Part shown: piece by piece, positions 27,811 through 35,778 of the stretch
How positions within the stretch are numbered: the stretch's first letter is position 1
How the letters are laid out: every line of letters begins with the position of its first letter
NCBI GenBank assembly: GCA_015482705.2
Contig: JADMLA020000040.1
Span: 247,803 to 311,802, forward strand
From: Prosthecochloris sp.
GTDB taxonomy: Bacteria > Bacteroidota > Chlorobiia > Chlorobiales > Chlorobiaceae
Direction of reading: 5' to 3'
Length of the DNA stretch: 64,000 nucleotides
The notes under the pieces: generated by a model
What the model was told of the DNA's origin: nothing
What the model saw: only the letters and a program-made list of their open reading frames with translations
The model's database searches: none
Made by a program: the position numbers and the translations under genes

Positions 27811-28692
27811 ATGCCGGAAGTAGATCAGGTGAAACAGGAGAAAAATTACTTTACCGATGTACCGGTAGATACTCATGGTTTTTTTCTTAAAGGAGCAAGT
27901 GCTCTGGATTGGGGTATGAAAAACCGTTTGTCCAGGATTTTCAGGCCTGATACCGGAAAGACCGTCATGTTTGCGATCGATCACGGTTATTTTCAGGGGC
28001 CGACAACAGGACTCGAGCGGGTCGACCTCAATATAGTACCGCTTATGCAGTACTCGGATGCTATCATGTTGACGAGAGGCATTCTTCGGACTACCGTTCC
28101 TCCAACGTTGACCAAAGCGGTTGTCATGCGTAGCAGTGGCGGGCCAAGCATCCTCAAGGAGCTCTCCGATGAACAGATAGCCGTTGATATTGACGATGCG
28201 ATCCGCATGAATGTCGCTGCCATCACTCTTCAGGTTTTTATCGGGGGTGAGTTCGAAACCCGCTCGATTCATAATATGACCAAACTTATCGATTGGGGTT
28301 ACCGGTATGGTATTCCCGTTATGGCTGTAACCGCTGTCGGAAAGAATATGGTCCGTGATGCGAAGTATTTCCGTCTTGCTTGTAGAATGTGTGCCGAGCT
28401 TGGAGCTCAGATAGTCAAAACATACTACGTTCCTGAAGATTTCGATACCGTCGTATCATCGTGTCCTGTTCCAATCGTTATGGCCGGCGGTAAGAAGATT
28501 CCCGAACTCGATGCACTTACCATGTCTTATAGAGCGATTCAAGAAGGAGCAGCCGGGGTTGACATGGGAAGAAATATCTTTCAGAGCGAAGCTCCGGTGG
28601 CTATGATGAAAGCCGTGAATCGGATTGTTCATGAAAACTTGACGCCTGAAGAAGCATTTGACTATTTCAACAGCATCAAAGCTGAAGGGTAG
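27811..28692 (+). CDS. LsrF/DeoC-type class I aldolase family protein
   Basis: 293-residue TIM-barrel of the FbaB/LsrF family, 51 bases after the aldolase fusion with a good ribosome-binding site (AGGAG). Motifs: MFAIDHGYFQGPTTGLE near the N-terminus, IVKTYYVPEDF with the Schiff-base lysine context, and PIVMAGGKK followed by GAAGVDMGRNIFQSE. LsrF acts on a phosphorylated AI-2 derivative; related enzymes act on fructose bisphosphate. Without other lsr genes the AI-2 role is doubtful, and the substrate is probably an intermediate of the neighbouring pathway. Confidence 0.88.
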   Translation: MPEVDQVKQEKNYFTDVPVDTHGFFLKGASALDWGMKNRLSRIFRPDTGKTVMFAIDHGYFQGPTTGLERVDLNIVPLMQYSDAIMLTRGILRTTVPPTLTKAVVMRSSGGPSILKELSDEQIAVDIDDAIRMNVAAITLQVFIGGEFETRSIHNMTKLIDWGYRYGIPVMAVTAVGKNMVRDAKYFRLACRMCAELGAQIVKTYYVPEDFDTVVSSCPVPIVMAGGKKIPELDALTMSYRAIQEGAAGVDMGRNIFQSEAPVAMMKAVNRIVHENLTPEEAFDYFNSIKAEG

Positions 28693-28800
28693 GGAAAGGC
28701 GCAATCCAATGGGACGGTTTCATCGGGTATCGGCCGAAGTACGAACAGGAAAAGGCAGGTAATCCTGTTTTTTTACAATTCCTGCACTGAACGACGTATT

Positions 28801-30087
28801 ATGAATGCAGAGGAGATAAAAGGTTTTTTTGCAGATCGCGACAAGCTCGACATGGATGATTACCTCACACTCGAGTATTACCTCGAGTGTGTCGGTGACA
28901 TCGAAACAGCTTTGGCTCATTTTTGTAGTGAGCAGTCAACCGCTCAGTGGAGCAGGGTTGGCTTTGACGAGGATTTCAGGACGTTGTATGGCGCCAAGGT
29001 CCTCGATTGGCAGGTTCTCGAAGAGCTTGATGCGTTGAGCTATCCGGTGGAACACGCTGCTGTTGGGAAAATTCATGCATGCCGGGTTACCATAGCGCAT
29101 CCTCATGGGAATTTTGGACCCAAGCTTCCCAACCTGATTACCGCTGTCTGCGGTGAAGGGACGTTTTTTACGCCGGGTATCCCGCTTGTCAAGCTGCTGG
29201 ATATATCGTTTCCGGACAATTACCTCGCACAGTTCGAGGGGCCAAAGTTCGGTATCGATGGCATTCGCGATATGCTTGGGGCATATAACCGGCCTATTTT
29301 TTTCGGAGTCGTCAAGCCTAACATCGGGCTGCAGCCCGAGCATTTTGCCGAGATTGCCTATCAAAGCTGGCTTGGCGGTCTCGATATAGCAAAAGATGAC
29401 GAGATGTTGGCGGATGTTCCCTGGTCAACGACCAGAAAGCGTACGAAACTTCTTGGCAAAGCACGGCTCAGGGCTGAAAAGGTGACCGGAGATAAAAAAA
29501 TCTACCTCGCCAATATCACCGATGAGGTTGATAAAATGATCGAACAGCATGATATCGCTGTGGCAAATGGTGCAAATGCACTTCTTCTGAACGCTGTTCC
29601 CGTAGGACTGAGTGCTGTACGGATGCTGCGTAAACATACAAAAGTCCCCTTGATAGGGCATTTTCCTTTTATCGCGGCATTTACCCGTCTTAAAAAGTTC
29701 GGTGTTCATTCCAGAGTTGTAACCAAGTTGCAGCGTCTGGCAGGCCTCGATGCAATCATCATGCCGGGGTTTGGCAATCGTATGATGACTCCCGAACAGG
29801 AAGTTCGTGAAAATATCGAGGAGTGTCTCAATGAAATGGGAACGGTAAAACGTTCACTACCTGTTCCGGGCGGGAGTGATTCCGCGTTGACTCTCGAGAG
29901 CGTTTACCGGAAAGTCGGCAGTGTCGATTTCGGGTTTGTTCCGGGAAGAGGGATTTTCGGGCATCCAATGGGTCCTAAAGCAGGTGCGTCGAGTATTCGC
30001 CAAGCATGGGATGCCATCGAGAGTGGTCAGTCTCTTGATTGCTATGCGGATACTCATCCGGAGCTCATGGCAATGCTGGGGAAATAA
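28801..30087 (+). CDS. RuBisCO-like protein (form IV)
   Basis: 428-residue RuBisCO large-subunit homologue of the photosynthetic form IV group known from green sulfur bacteria. The metal-site segment GGLDIAKDDE keeps the lysine that is carbamylated in true RuBisCO (K198) plus D200 and E201, and KPNIG keeps the K175 equivalent. The loop-6 lysine region reads PGFGNRM instead of the canonical GTVVGKLEG, so carbon fixation is not expected. Loss of this protein in related species affects sulfur oxidation and oxidative stress response; its substrate is unknown. It lies 108 bases after the LsrF-like gene, in the same direction. Confidence 0.95.
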   Translation: MNAEEIKGFFADRDKLDMDDYLTLEYYLECVGDIETALAHFCSEQSTAQWSRVGFDEDFRTLYGAKVLDWQVLEELDALSYPVEHAAVGKIHACRVTIAHPHGNFGPKLPNLITAVCGEGTFFTPGIPLVKLLDISFPDNYLAQFEGPKFGIDGIRDMLGAYNRPIFFGVVKPNIGLQPEHFAEIAYQSWLGGLDIAKDDEMLADVPWSTTRKRTKLLGKARLRAEKVTGDKKIYLANITDEVDKMIEQHDIAVANGANALLLNAVPVGLSAVRMLRKHTKVPLIGHFPFIAAFTRLKKFGVHSRVVTKLQRLAGLDAIIMPGFGNRMMTPEQEVRENIEECLNEMGTVKRSLPVPGGSDSALTLESVYRKVGSVDFGFVPGRGIFGHPMGPKAGASSIRQAWDAIESGQSLDCYADTHPELMAMLGK

Positions 30088-30088
30088 T

Positions 30089-30200
30089 AAGTCAAAATTC
30101 AAAAAATTAGAAGTCAAAAAGCAACACGTTCAATCCCCGATGATGTATGTTTTGACTCTTGAGTGCATATTTTTGGCTTTTGCCTTTTCACTTTTGACTT
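30089..30200. repeat. AAGTCAAAA / TTTTGACTT inverted low-complexity repeat
   Basis: The gap between the RuBisCO-like gene and the SDR gene is built from AAGTCAAAA (30089, 30111) on one side and TTTTGACT (30150, 30192) on the other, forming an extended imperfect inverted repeat. The right arm ends just before the GTG start of the SDR. No gene is seen here. Confidence 0.65.
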
Positions 30201-30207
30201 GACAGCT

Positions 30208-31032
30208 GTGGCAAAACTCTTCGATAAGGTTGCTATCATTACCGGTTCAACCAAAGGGATCGGCAAAGTCATCGCACAGGCGTTCGTACGGGAAGGTGCG
30301 AAGGTTGTTATCACTTCCAGCAGCAAGATCAATGTCGATACTGCACTGAATGATTTTCCCGAACAGAACGTTTTCGGTCACGTTTGCGATGTGTCGAACT
30401 GTGTGGAGCTTGAAAAGCTGGTTTCAGCGACTGTCGAGCGGTTTGGAAAACTCGATGTTTTTATCAACAACGCAGGAATATCCGACACGTTCTATAACAT
30501 TACCGATAGTGACCCCGAGGACTGGGGACGTGTCGTAGATATTAACCTGAAGGGTACATATTATGGTACGAGGGCAGCCTTGAACTATTTTCTTGAAACC
30601 GGCAATTCAGGAAAAATCATCAACATGGCCGGTTCGGGTACCGATAAAAAATCGAATACTCCCTATATCAGCGCGTATGGTTCATCGAAAGCTGCAATAG
30701 CGAGATTTACTTTCGCTGTTGCGGAAGAATATAAAAACCATCCGGTTTCCATCATGTTGTTGCATCCGGGGCTCGTTCGTACAGAAATGATACGTTCCGG
30801 CCCGCAGACTCCTGAAATGAAGCGTCAGCAGGCAACATTTCAGACCATAGTCGATATTTTTTCCCAACCGCCTTCTGTGGCAGCATCATTGGCGGTGAAA
30901 ATGGCCAGCGAAAAAGGCGGATGTAACAGTGGTGATTACCTTTCTGCACTCGATGGAAAGCGTAAAAAATGGCTTCTGTTTTCCTATCCATTTCGAAAAC
31001 TGTTTCATAGAATCGATCGGACAAACTATTAG
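30208..31032 (+). CDS. Short-chain dehydrogenase/reductase near the RuBisCO-like gene
   Basis: Classical SDR of about 274 residues from a GTG start. The cofactor motif TGSTKGIG, the NNAGIS motif, and the active-site tetrad context YISAYGSSKAA (Tyr, Lys) are intact, with the catalytic Ser in the preceding NMAGSG strand. Substrate unknown. It may reduce or oxidise a product of the aldolase and RuBisCO-like set, which precedes it on the same strand. Confidence 0.88.
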   Translation: MAKLFDKVAIITGSTKGIGKVIAQAFVREGAKVVITSSSKINVDTALNDFPEQNVFGHVCDVSNCVELEKLVSATVERFGKLDVFINNAGISDTFYNITDSDPEDWGRVVDINLKGTYYGTRAALNYFLETGNSGKIINMAGSGTDKKSNTPYISAYGSSKAAIARFTFAVAEEYKNHPVSIMLLHPGLVRTEMIRSGPQTPEMKRQQATFQTIVDIFSQPPSVAASLAVKMASEKGGCNSGDYLSALDGKRKKWLLFSYPFRKLFHRIDRTNY

Positions 31033-31159
31033 CGTACTGAACAAGCTGCTCGATGATGTGTGAAGACATATATCATATGTCCGTGTGAACGGGGAGAAAA
31101 AGGCAACGAAGGAAAGCTGATCGATAACATTCGTAGCTATCAAAAAAGGAGAGAGGATT

Positions 31160-31678
31160 GTGTTCAGGATCAAGGGGCTTATGGGATTTCTTCCAGTTTT
31201 TTTAGGCCTTGTGCTTTTTTTGCAAGGCTGCTATTCTTTTACAGGGGCATCGATACCTCCACATATCAAGACGGTTGCCGTGCCTACCTTCAAGGAGCAA
31301 TCAGGGGCTGGTGTGGCTCAACTGAGTGCCGAGTTCACGGAAAAACTGATCGATACGATTGAATTGCAAAGTTCTTTGAGTATAGAGTCGGACATTAATA
31401 GGGCAGATGCCGTGCTTGAAGCGGCAATTGTGTCGTTCAGCGATGAACCGAGCCAGATTGGCAGCGAAACCGAACGTGCGATAACCAATAGGATTACGAT
31501 TGTCGTCCGTGCATCATTCACCGACCGTGTGGAAAACAAAGCCTTTTTTACCAACACCCCGTTTACTGGATTCGATGATTACAATATCGGTGACTTTGCC
31601 GGAAAAGAAGAGGCGATCGATACGGTCGTCGACCAGATTGTCGATGACCTTTTTAACCGCATGATCTCTAATTGGTAG
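31160..31678 (+). CDS. lptE: LptE-like LPS-assembly lipoprotein
   Basis: 172 residues from a GTG with a strong ribosome-binding site (AGGAGAG). The N-terminus is a lipoprotein signal ending FLQGCYSF. The mature region TVAVPTFKEQSGAGVAQLSAEFTEKLID and the D-x-x-N-R-A-D-A-V-L segment match the LptE form of the Bacteroidetes/Chlorobi group. LptE plugs the LptD barrel that places LPS in the outer leaflet; lptD is not nearby. Confidence 0.82.
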   Translation: MFRIKGLMGFLPVFLGLVLFLQGCYSFTGASIPPHIKTVAVPTFKEQSGAGVAQLSAEFTEKLIDTIELQSSLSIESDINRADAVLEAAIVSFSDEPSQIGSETERAITNRITIVVRASFTDRVENKAFFTNTPFTGFDDYNIGDFAGKEEAIDTVVDQIVDDLFNRMISNW

Positions 31679-31696
31679 GTCGAGTGTGACTGGTAC

Positions 31697-32506
31697 ATGA
31701 GACAAAAAGTTATCTGCATAACGGGAGGCACGGACGGGATCGGACGCGCGGCGGCTTTACAGCTTGCGAGCAAAGGTTCAGTGGTTATTCTGCATGGCAG
31801 AAACGGTGATCGGCTTGAAAAGGTAAAAAGAGAGATCGCTTTACTTTCCGGAAATGCAAAGATCAGGAAAATTAAAGCCGATTTCAGTTCTCTCGATGAG
31901 GTTGCCGTAATGGCTGAAACACTGCTTGAAAGTGAGCAGTCAATAGATGTGCTGATCAATAATGCCGGTCTTTATAGAGCACGAAGGGAACTGACGGTCG
32001 ATGGCTTTGAAACCACCTTTGCCGTGAACTATCTTGCTCATTTCCGCCTGACTCTTCTGCTGGAACCACTCCTGCTCAAAAGCAGAGCCCGTATTATCAA
32101 TGTCAGTTCGGTCGATCATCTCAGTGCCGGTTTCGACTTCGGAAACATGCAGGGAGAGCGACATTATACGGGTTATGATGCCTATGCCTTCAGCAAGCTC
32201 TGTAACATCATGTTCACGGTCGAACATGCCGAACGGCTCGAGGGAACAGGGGTTACCGTCAATACCCTGGATCCCGGCATTCTTGCAACGAAGTTGCTTC
32301 ATGCCGGATGGCCGCTTTCTGGAGAAGATCCGGCACGAGGTGGTGAGAGGTTGGCGTGGCTAGCACTTGCAAAGGATGTCGAGGCGATAACCGGCTGTTA
32401 TTTCGAAAACGACCGACAGGTTTCATATTCTTCGCTTGTCGAGGATCGCCAATTACGCCAGGAACTTTGGGATATCAGTGAAAAGATGCTGGAGCCCAAG
32501 GGATGA
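31697..32506 (+). CDS. SDR, retinol-dehydrogenase-like subgroup
   Basis: 269-residue short-chain dehydrogenase, 18 bases after lptE. Shows GGTDGIGRAAALQLA (cofactor), LINNAGLYR, VNVSS-type strand (IINVSSVDHLS) and YDAYAFSKLCN (Tyr/Lys pair). This subgroup resembles retinol dehydrogenase/WW-domain oxidoreductases and in bacteria has broad or unknown substrates. Probably co-transcribed with lptE. Confidence 0.85.
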   Translation: MRQKVICITGGTDGIGRAAALQLASKGSVVILHGRNGDRLEKVKREIALLSGNAKIRKIKADFSSLDEVAVMAETLLESEQSIDVLINNAGLYRARRELTVDGFETTFAVNYLAHFRLTLLLEPLLLKSRARIINVSSVDHLSAGFDFGNMQGERHYTGYDAYAFSKLCNIMFTVEHAERLEGTGVTVNTLDPGILATKLLHAGWPLSGEDPARGGERLAWLALAKDVEAITGCYFENDRQVSYSSLVEDRQLRQELWDISEKMLEPKG

Positions 32507-32592
32507 AGAAAACGCCATTCTTCATCTATCGTTATTCATTTGTTTTCGTTTTCTGAACTATCTTCTTTCTTTTCACTATTCACTATCATTCC

Positions 32593-33402
32593 ATGACAGT
32601 ATCAGCGTCAAGTCCGGTCGGTATCTTTGATTCGGGTATTGGTGGGCTTACCGTGGTAAAAGCCATACAGTCTCTTCTGCCTTCGGAACGTATTATTTAT
32701 TTCGGTGACACTGCACGTGTTCCTTATGGTTCGAAATCGCAAGTCACGATTCGCAAATACGCACAGGACGATACTGCGATTTTGATGAAGTATCAGCCGA
32801 AGATGATCATTGTTGCTTGCAATACCGTTTCAGCTCTTGCGCTCGATGTAGTCAAACAGGTTGGTAACGGTGTCCCGGTGCTGGGAGTATTGGAGGCCGG
32901 GGCTGCCCTTGCGGTTCAACACTCGCGTAACAACCGTATCGGGGTTATAGGAACCCGGGCGACTATCGCGTCGAATGCCTACTCGCTTGCCATCGGTTTG
33001 ATCGAACCTGCTGTTGAAGTGTTTTCTTCGCCCTGTCCTTTGTTCGTTCCACTTGCAGAAGAAGGGTATATCGATCATCCTGCTTCACGTATGATAGCCC
33101 GGGAATATCTCGAGGGACTATTGGAACAGGGTGTCGATACTCTTGTTCTCGGGTGTACGCATTACCCGATACTCAGGAATTTGATAGAGGAAACCGTAGG
33201 ACCGGATATCGCTATCATAGACTCTGCAGAAGCCATTGCTCTCAAGGCAAAAGAGGTGCTGGTTGAAAACAACCTGCTCAATGATTCCGCCAGTTCGGTT
33301 TTTCCTCATCTTCTTGTCAGCGATCTTCCCCAGAAGTTTAAAGCATTATGTGAACTTTTCCTTGGTCGTGATATTCCGGATGTGGAACTGGTCGACGTGT
33401 GA
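32593..33402 (+). CDS. murI: Glutamate racemase
   Basis: Supplies D-glutamate for peptidoglycan. Both catalytic cysteines are in context: IIVACNTVSALAL and VLGCTHYPILRN, with the N-terminal GIFDSGIGGLTVVKA and GDTARVPYGSKS. 269 residues, full length. The 3' gap to ychF carries several repeat elements. Confidence 0.97.
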   Translation: MTVSASSPVGIFDSGIGGLTVVKAIQSLLPSERIIYFGDTARVPYGSKSQVTIRKYAQDDTAILMKYQPKMIIVACNTVSALALDVVKQVGNGVPVLGVLEAGAALAVQHSRNNRIGVIGTRATIASNAYSLAIGLIEPAVEVFSSPCPLFVPLAEEGYIDHPASRMIAREYLEGLLEQGVDTLVLGCTHYPILRNLIEETVGPDIAIIDSAEAIALKAKEVLVENNLLNDSASSVFPHLLVSDLPQKFKALCELFLGRDIPDVELVDV

Positions 33403-33418
33403 GAGAGGTTCAGGTGTG

Positions 33419-33470
33419 TAGGTAGTAGGGAATGGGTAATCGGTAATCGGTAATGGGTAATAGGGAATGG
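33419..33470 (+). repeat. Tandem GGTAATC/GGTAATG/GGGAATG array
   Basis: Imperfect 7-base units (GGTAATC twice, GGTAATG, GGGAATG and relatives) directly after murI. Same type of array as at 15317, 38731, 40328 and 50566. Confidence 0.75.
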
Positions 33471-33472
33471 CG

Positions 33473-33561
33473 GAAAGTCATGTTGCACTCGATGCGGCAT
33501 CCATGGTGACGCTCATTGGAAGATGGGTCCCCGGGTCTCGCTGCGCTTGCCCGAGGATGAC
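33473..33561 (+). repeat. Dispersed 89-base palindromic repeat, copy 1
   Basis: Begins with GAAAGTCATG and ends with TGCCCGAGGATGAC. Contains a CTCGATGCGGCATCC half-hairpin and the CCCCGGGTC core. Nearly identical (about seven differences) to the copy 161 bases downstream. No stable coding frame is conserved between copies, so it is a non-coding repeat. Confidence 0.85.
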
Positions 33562-33602
33562 AAGAGGGGAGAAGCCGTGCCGTTCCGCGGAATAGACGTT
33601 TA

Positions 33603-33627
33603 GATTACACAGGGATGGGGTGTAATC
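33603..33627. repeat. GATTACAC/GTGTAATC hairpin
   Basis: An 8-bp perfect stem around AGGGATGGG, between the two 89-base repeats and between the convergent murI and ychF genes. Related to hairpins at 18388 and 44927. Confidence 0.6.
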
Positions 33628-33633
33628 CTCTAC

Positions 33634-33722
33634 GAAAGTCATGCCGCGCTCGATGCGGCATCCATGGTGACGTTCATTGGAAGATGGATCCCCGGGTCGC
33701 GCTGCGCGTGCCCGAGGATGAC
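33634..33722 (+). repeat. Dispersed 89-base palindromic repeat, copy 2
   Basis: Second nearly identical copy. The GTCATGCCGC/GCGGCAT hairpin is better preserved here than in copy 1. The murI-ychF gap (372 bases) therefore consists almost wholly of repeats. Confidence 0.85.
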
Positions 33723-33774
33723 TTTTTTTTCTTTTCCGCAGCACTCAGCACTCAGCACCAGCACTCAGCATTTC

Positions 33775-34866
33775 TCAAACATTGAATCGGAATACAATGA
33801 CGTCGCCGTCTTTGACAACGTATTCCTTTCCTTCGGAGCGCATTTTTCCAGCTTCCTTGGCTTTTTGTTCCGAGCCGCAGGAAATCATGTCGTCATAGGC
33901 GATGACTTCAGCGCGGATGAACCCTTTTTCAAAATCGGTATGAATCACTCCTGCAGCTTCGGGAGCTGCAGCACCCTTGCGTATGGTCCAGGCACGGACT
34001 TCTTTTTCCCCTGCTGTAAAGTAGGTGTGCAAACCAAGCAAATCATAAGCGGTCCGAATGATACGGTCGAGGCCCGACATTTCCAATCCGAGGCTTTCCA
34101 GGAACTCCGGTCTGTCTTCTTCTGGCAGTTCTGCGATTTCAGCTTCGGTTTTAGCGCTGATGATGAGCATTTTTGCATCTTCTTTTTCAGCGATTTCGGC
34201 TACCTTAGCAGTGAAACTGTTCCCCTCGGGGAGATCGCCGTCGGAAACGTTGGCAGCATACAGCACGGGTTTGGCCGAGAGTAGAAAAAACTGATTGCCG
34301 AGAAGTTTTTCTTCGTCGGTTTCCAGAAGCAAGCGTGCCGGAGTGCCATTCCCTAAGCCATCGATGAGCTTTTCGGCGAGGTCTACGGCAGGCAGAAGTT
34401 CTTTTTCCTTTTTGGCGTTTTTCTTCAGTTTGTCCAGTCGTTTTTCCATGCTTTCAAGATCGGCAAGGATCAGCTCGGTTTCGATGGTGGCAATATCATC
34501 AGCAGGGTCTACCTTGCCATGGACATGGATGACGTTGGTATCTTCGAAACATCGTACAACATGAACAATTGCGTCAACCTCCCTTATATGTGACAGGAAC
34601 TGGTTGCCGAGTCCTTCTCCTTTACTCGCGCCCCGAACAAGCCCTGCGATATCTACCAGTTCGATGGTTGCAGGAATGATTGTCGATGTTTTGGCTATTT
34701 CGGAAAGCTGTTGAAGTCTTTTGTCAGGAACAAGCACCATGCCTACGTTGGGATCGATGGTACAGAATGGATAATTCTCAGCTTCAGCCTGTTTGGCTGT
34801 TATAGCATTGAAAAGCGTTGATTTACCGACATTGGGCAACCCGACTATTCCGCAACGTAAAGCCAT
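33775..34866 (-). CDS. ychF: Redox-regulated ATPase YchF
   Basis: OBG-family P-loop protein that binds ATP in preference to GTP, associates with ribosomes, and modulates stress responses. 363 residues with G1 GLPNVGKSTLFNAIT, DIAGLVRGASKGEGLGNQFL, and a C-terminal TGS domain (LHTYFTAGEKEVRAWTIRKGA). The terminal motif DGDVIVFRFNV is typical. Divergent from cmk. Confidence 0.97.
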   Translation of the reverse strand: MALRCGIVGLPNVGKSTLFNAITAKQAEAENYPFCTIDPNVGMVLVPDKRLQQLSEIAKTSTIIPATIELVDIAGLVRGASKGEGLGNQFLSHIREVDAIVHVVRCFEDTNVIHVHGKVDPADDIATIETELILADLESMEKRLDKLKKNAKKEKELLPAVDLAEKLIDGLGNGTPARLLLETDEEKLLGNQFFLLSAKPVLYAANVSDGDLPEGNSFTAKVAEIAEKEDAKMLIISAKTEAEIAELPEEDRPEFLESLGLEMSGLDRIIRTAYDLLGLHTYFTAGEKEVRAWTIRKGAAAPEAAGVIHTDFEKGFIRAEVIAYDDMISCGSEQKAKEAGKMRSEGKEYVVKDGDVIVFRFNV

Positions 34867-34987
34867 AAGTAATGAAAAAAGTTATAGGTAGTGGTTATGG
34901 AACCATATATGATGGGCCTTTGAAATAATCAATATATTTGCAAAAAGCAAAATTTTTTTATAGAATAGCAGGCTAACTCAAAATGTT

Positions 34988-35689
34988 TTGGATATCACAA
35001 GCGGAACAAGAAAAATTATCGTTGCAATAGACGGTCCTGCCGCTTCAGGTAAAAGCACTACGGCACGTTTGTTGGCCAAAAAACTGGGATATACCTATAT
35101 CGATACGGGAGCGATGTACCGTTCGGTAACCCTCAAGGCTCTTGAGGCTGGATTGCTGGAACATTTGCATGATCATCCCGATGATGCGGCATCACTGCTC
35201 GAAGATATCGGTATCGCTTTTGATGGTGAACGTGTATTGCTCGACGGCCGGGATGTGACCGGAGCTATCAGAGATAACAGGGTTTCCCGTCATGTAAGTT
35301 TTGTCAGCTCGTTGAAACCGGTGCGTGATGCGCTCAAGCAGATGCAAAGAGTTATGGGAGAGAGACGTGGGGTGGTCATGGATGGCAGAGATATTGGAAC
35401 AGTTGTTTTTCCCGATGCCGAGTTGAAAATTTTCCTTGTTGCCGATGCTTCGGAGAGGGCTAACCGTCGTTATGCAGAACTGATTCAGAAAAGCGGAGGC
35501 TGTAACAATATTCCCTCGGTAGAAGAACTTGAGCAGGAAATCCTGCTGCGTGACAGAAGCGATGCCGAGAGGACACATGCACCGCTGAAAAAACATCGGG
35601 ATGCTGTCGAGGTTGATACGTCCGGTCTTACAATAGATGAGCAAGTCGCTCTGGTATACAATCTTGCTTTGGAAAAAACAGCCGTATAG
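34988..35689 (+). CDS. cmk: Cytidylate kinase
   Basis: Phosphorylates CMP/dCMP. P-loop IAIDGPAASGKSTTARLLA-type sequence (IVAIDGPAASGKST), YIDTGAMYRSVTL, and GRDIGTVVFPDAELKIFL are diagnostic. The only start that gives the normal N-terminus is a TTG at 34988; no ATG is available in frame before the P-loop. 233 residues. Followed by rpsA, the common cmk-rpsA arrangement. Confidence 0.95.
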   Translation: MDITSGTRKIIVAIDGPAASGKSTTARLLAKKLGYTYIDTGAMYRSVTLKALEAGLLEHLHDHPDDAASLLEDIGIAFDGERVLLDGRDVTGAIRDNRVSRHVSFVSSLKPVRDALKQMQRVMGERRGVVMDGRDIGTVVFPDAELKIFLVADASERANRRYAELIQKSGGCNNIPSVEELEQEILLRDRSDAERTHAPLKKHRDAVEVDTSGLTIDEQVALVYNLALEKTAV

Positions 35690-35717
35690 AACGGCTTCAT
35701 ATTTGTTAACCATAAAA

Positions 35718-35747
35718 CCTTTCGCTGGTATCTCTCGAGGCGAAGGG
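35718..35747 (+). promoter_or_regulatory. Hairpin in the rpsA leader
   Basis: CCTTTCGC pairs with GCGAAGGG (one G-T pair) around a 14-base loop, about 30 bases before the rpsA start. It could take part in S1 autoregulation; this is inference from position only. Confidence 0.35.
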
Positions 35748-35778
35748 CAACATTCACAAGAGAGGAAGGAAACAATTA

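Noticed and set aside
33478..33744. 88-codon minus-strand frame between murI and ychF
   Set aside because: It is made of the two 89-base repeats and repeats itself; it is a by-product of the repeat sequence.
33664..34284. 206-codon plus-strand frame under ychF
   Set aside because: Antisense to the conserved C-terminal half of ychF; Phe- and Ser-rich without a known motif.
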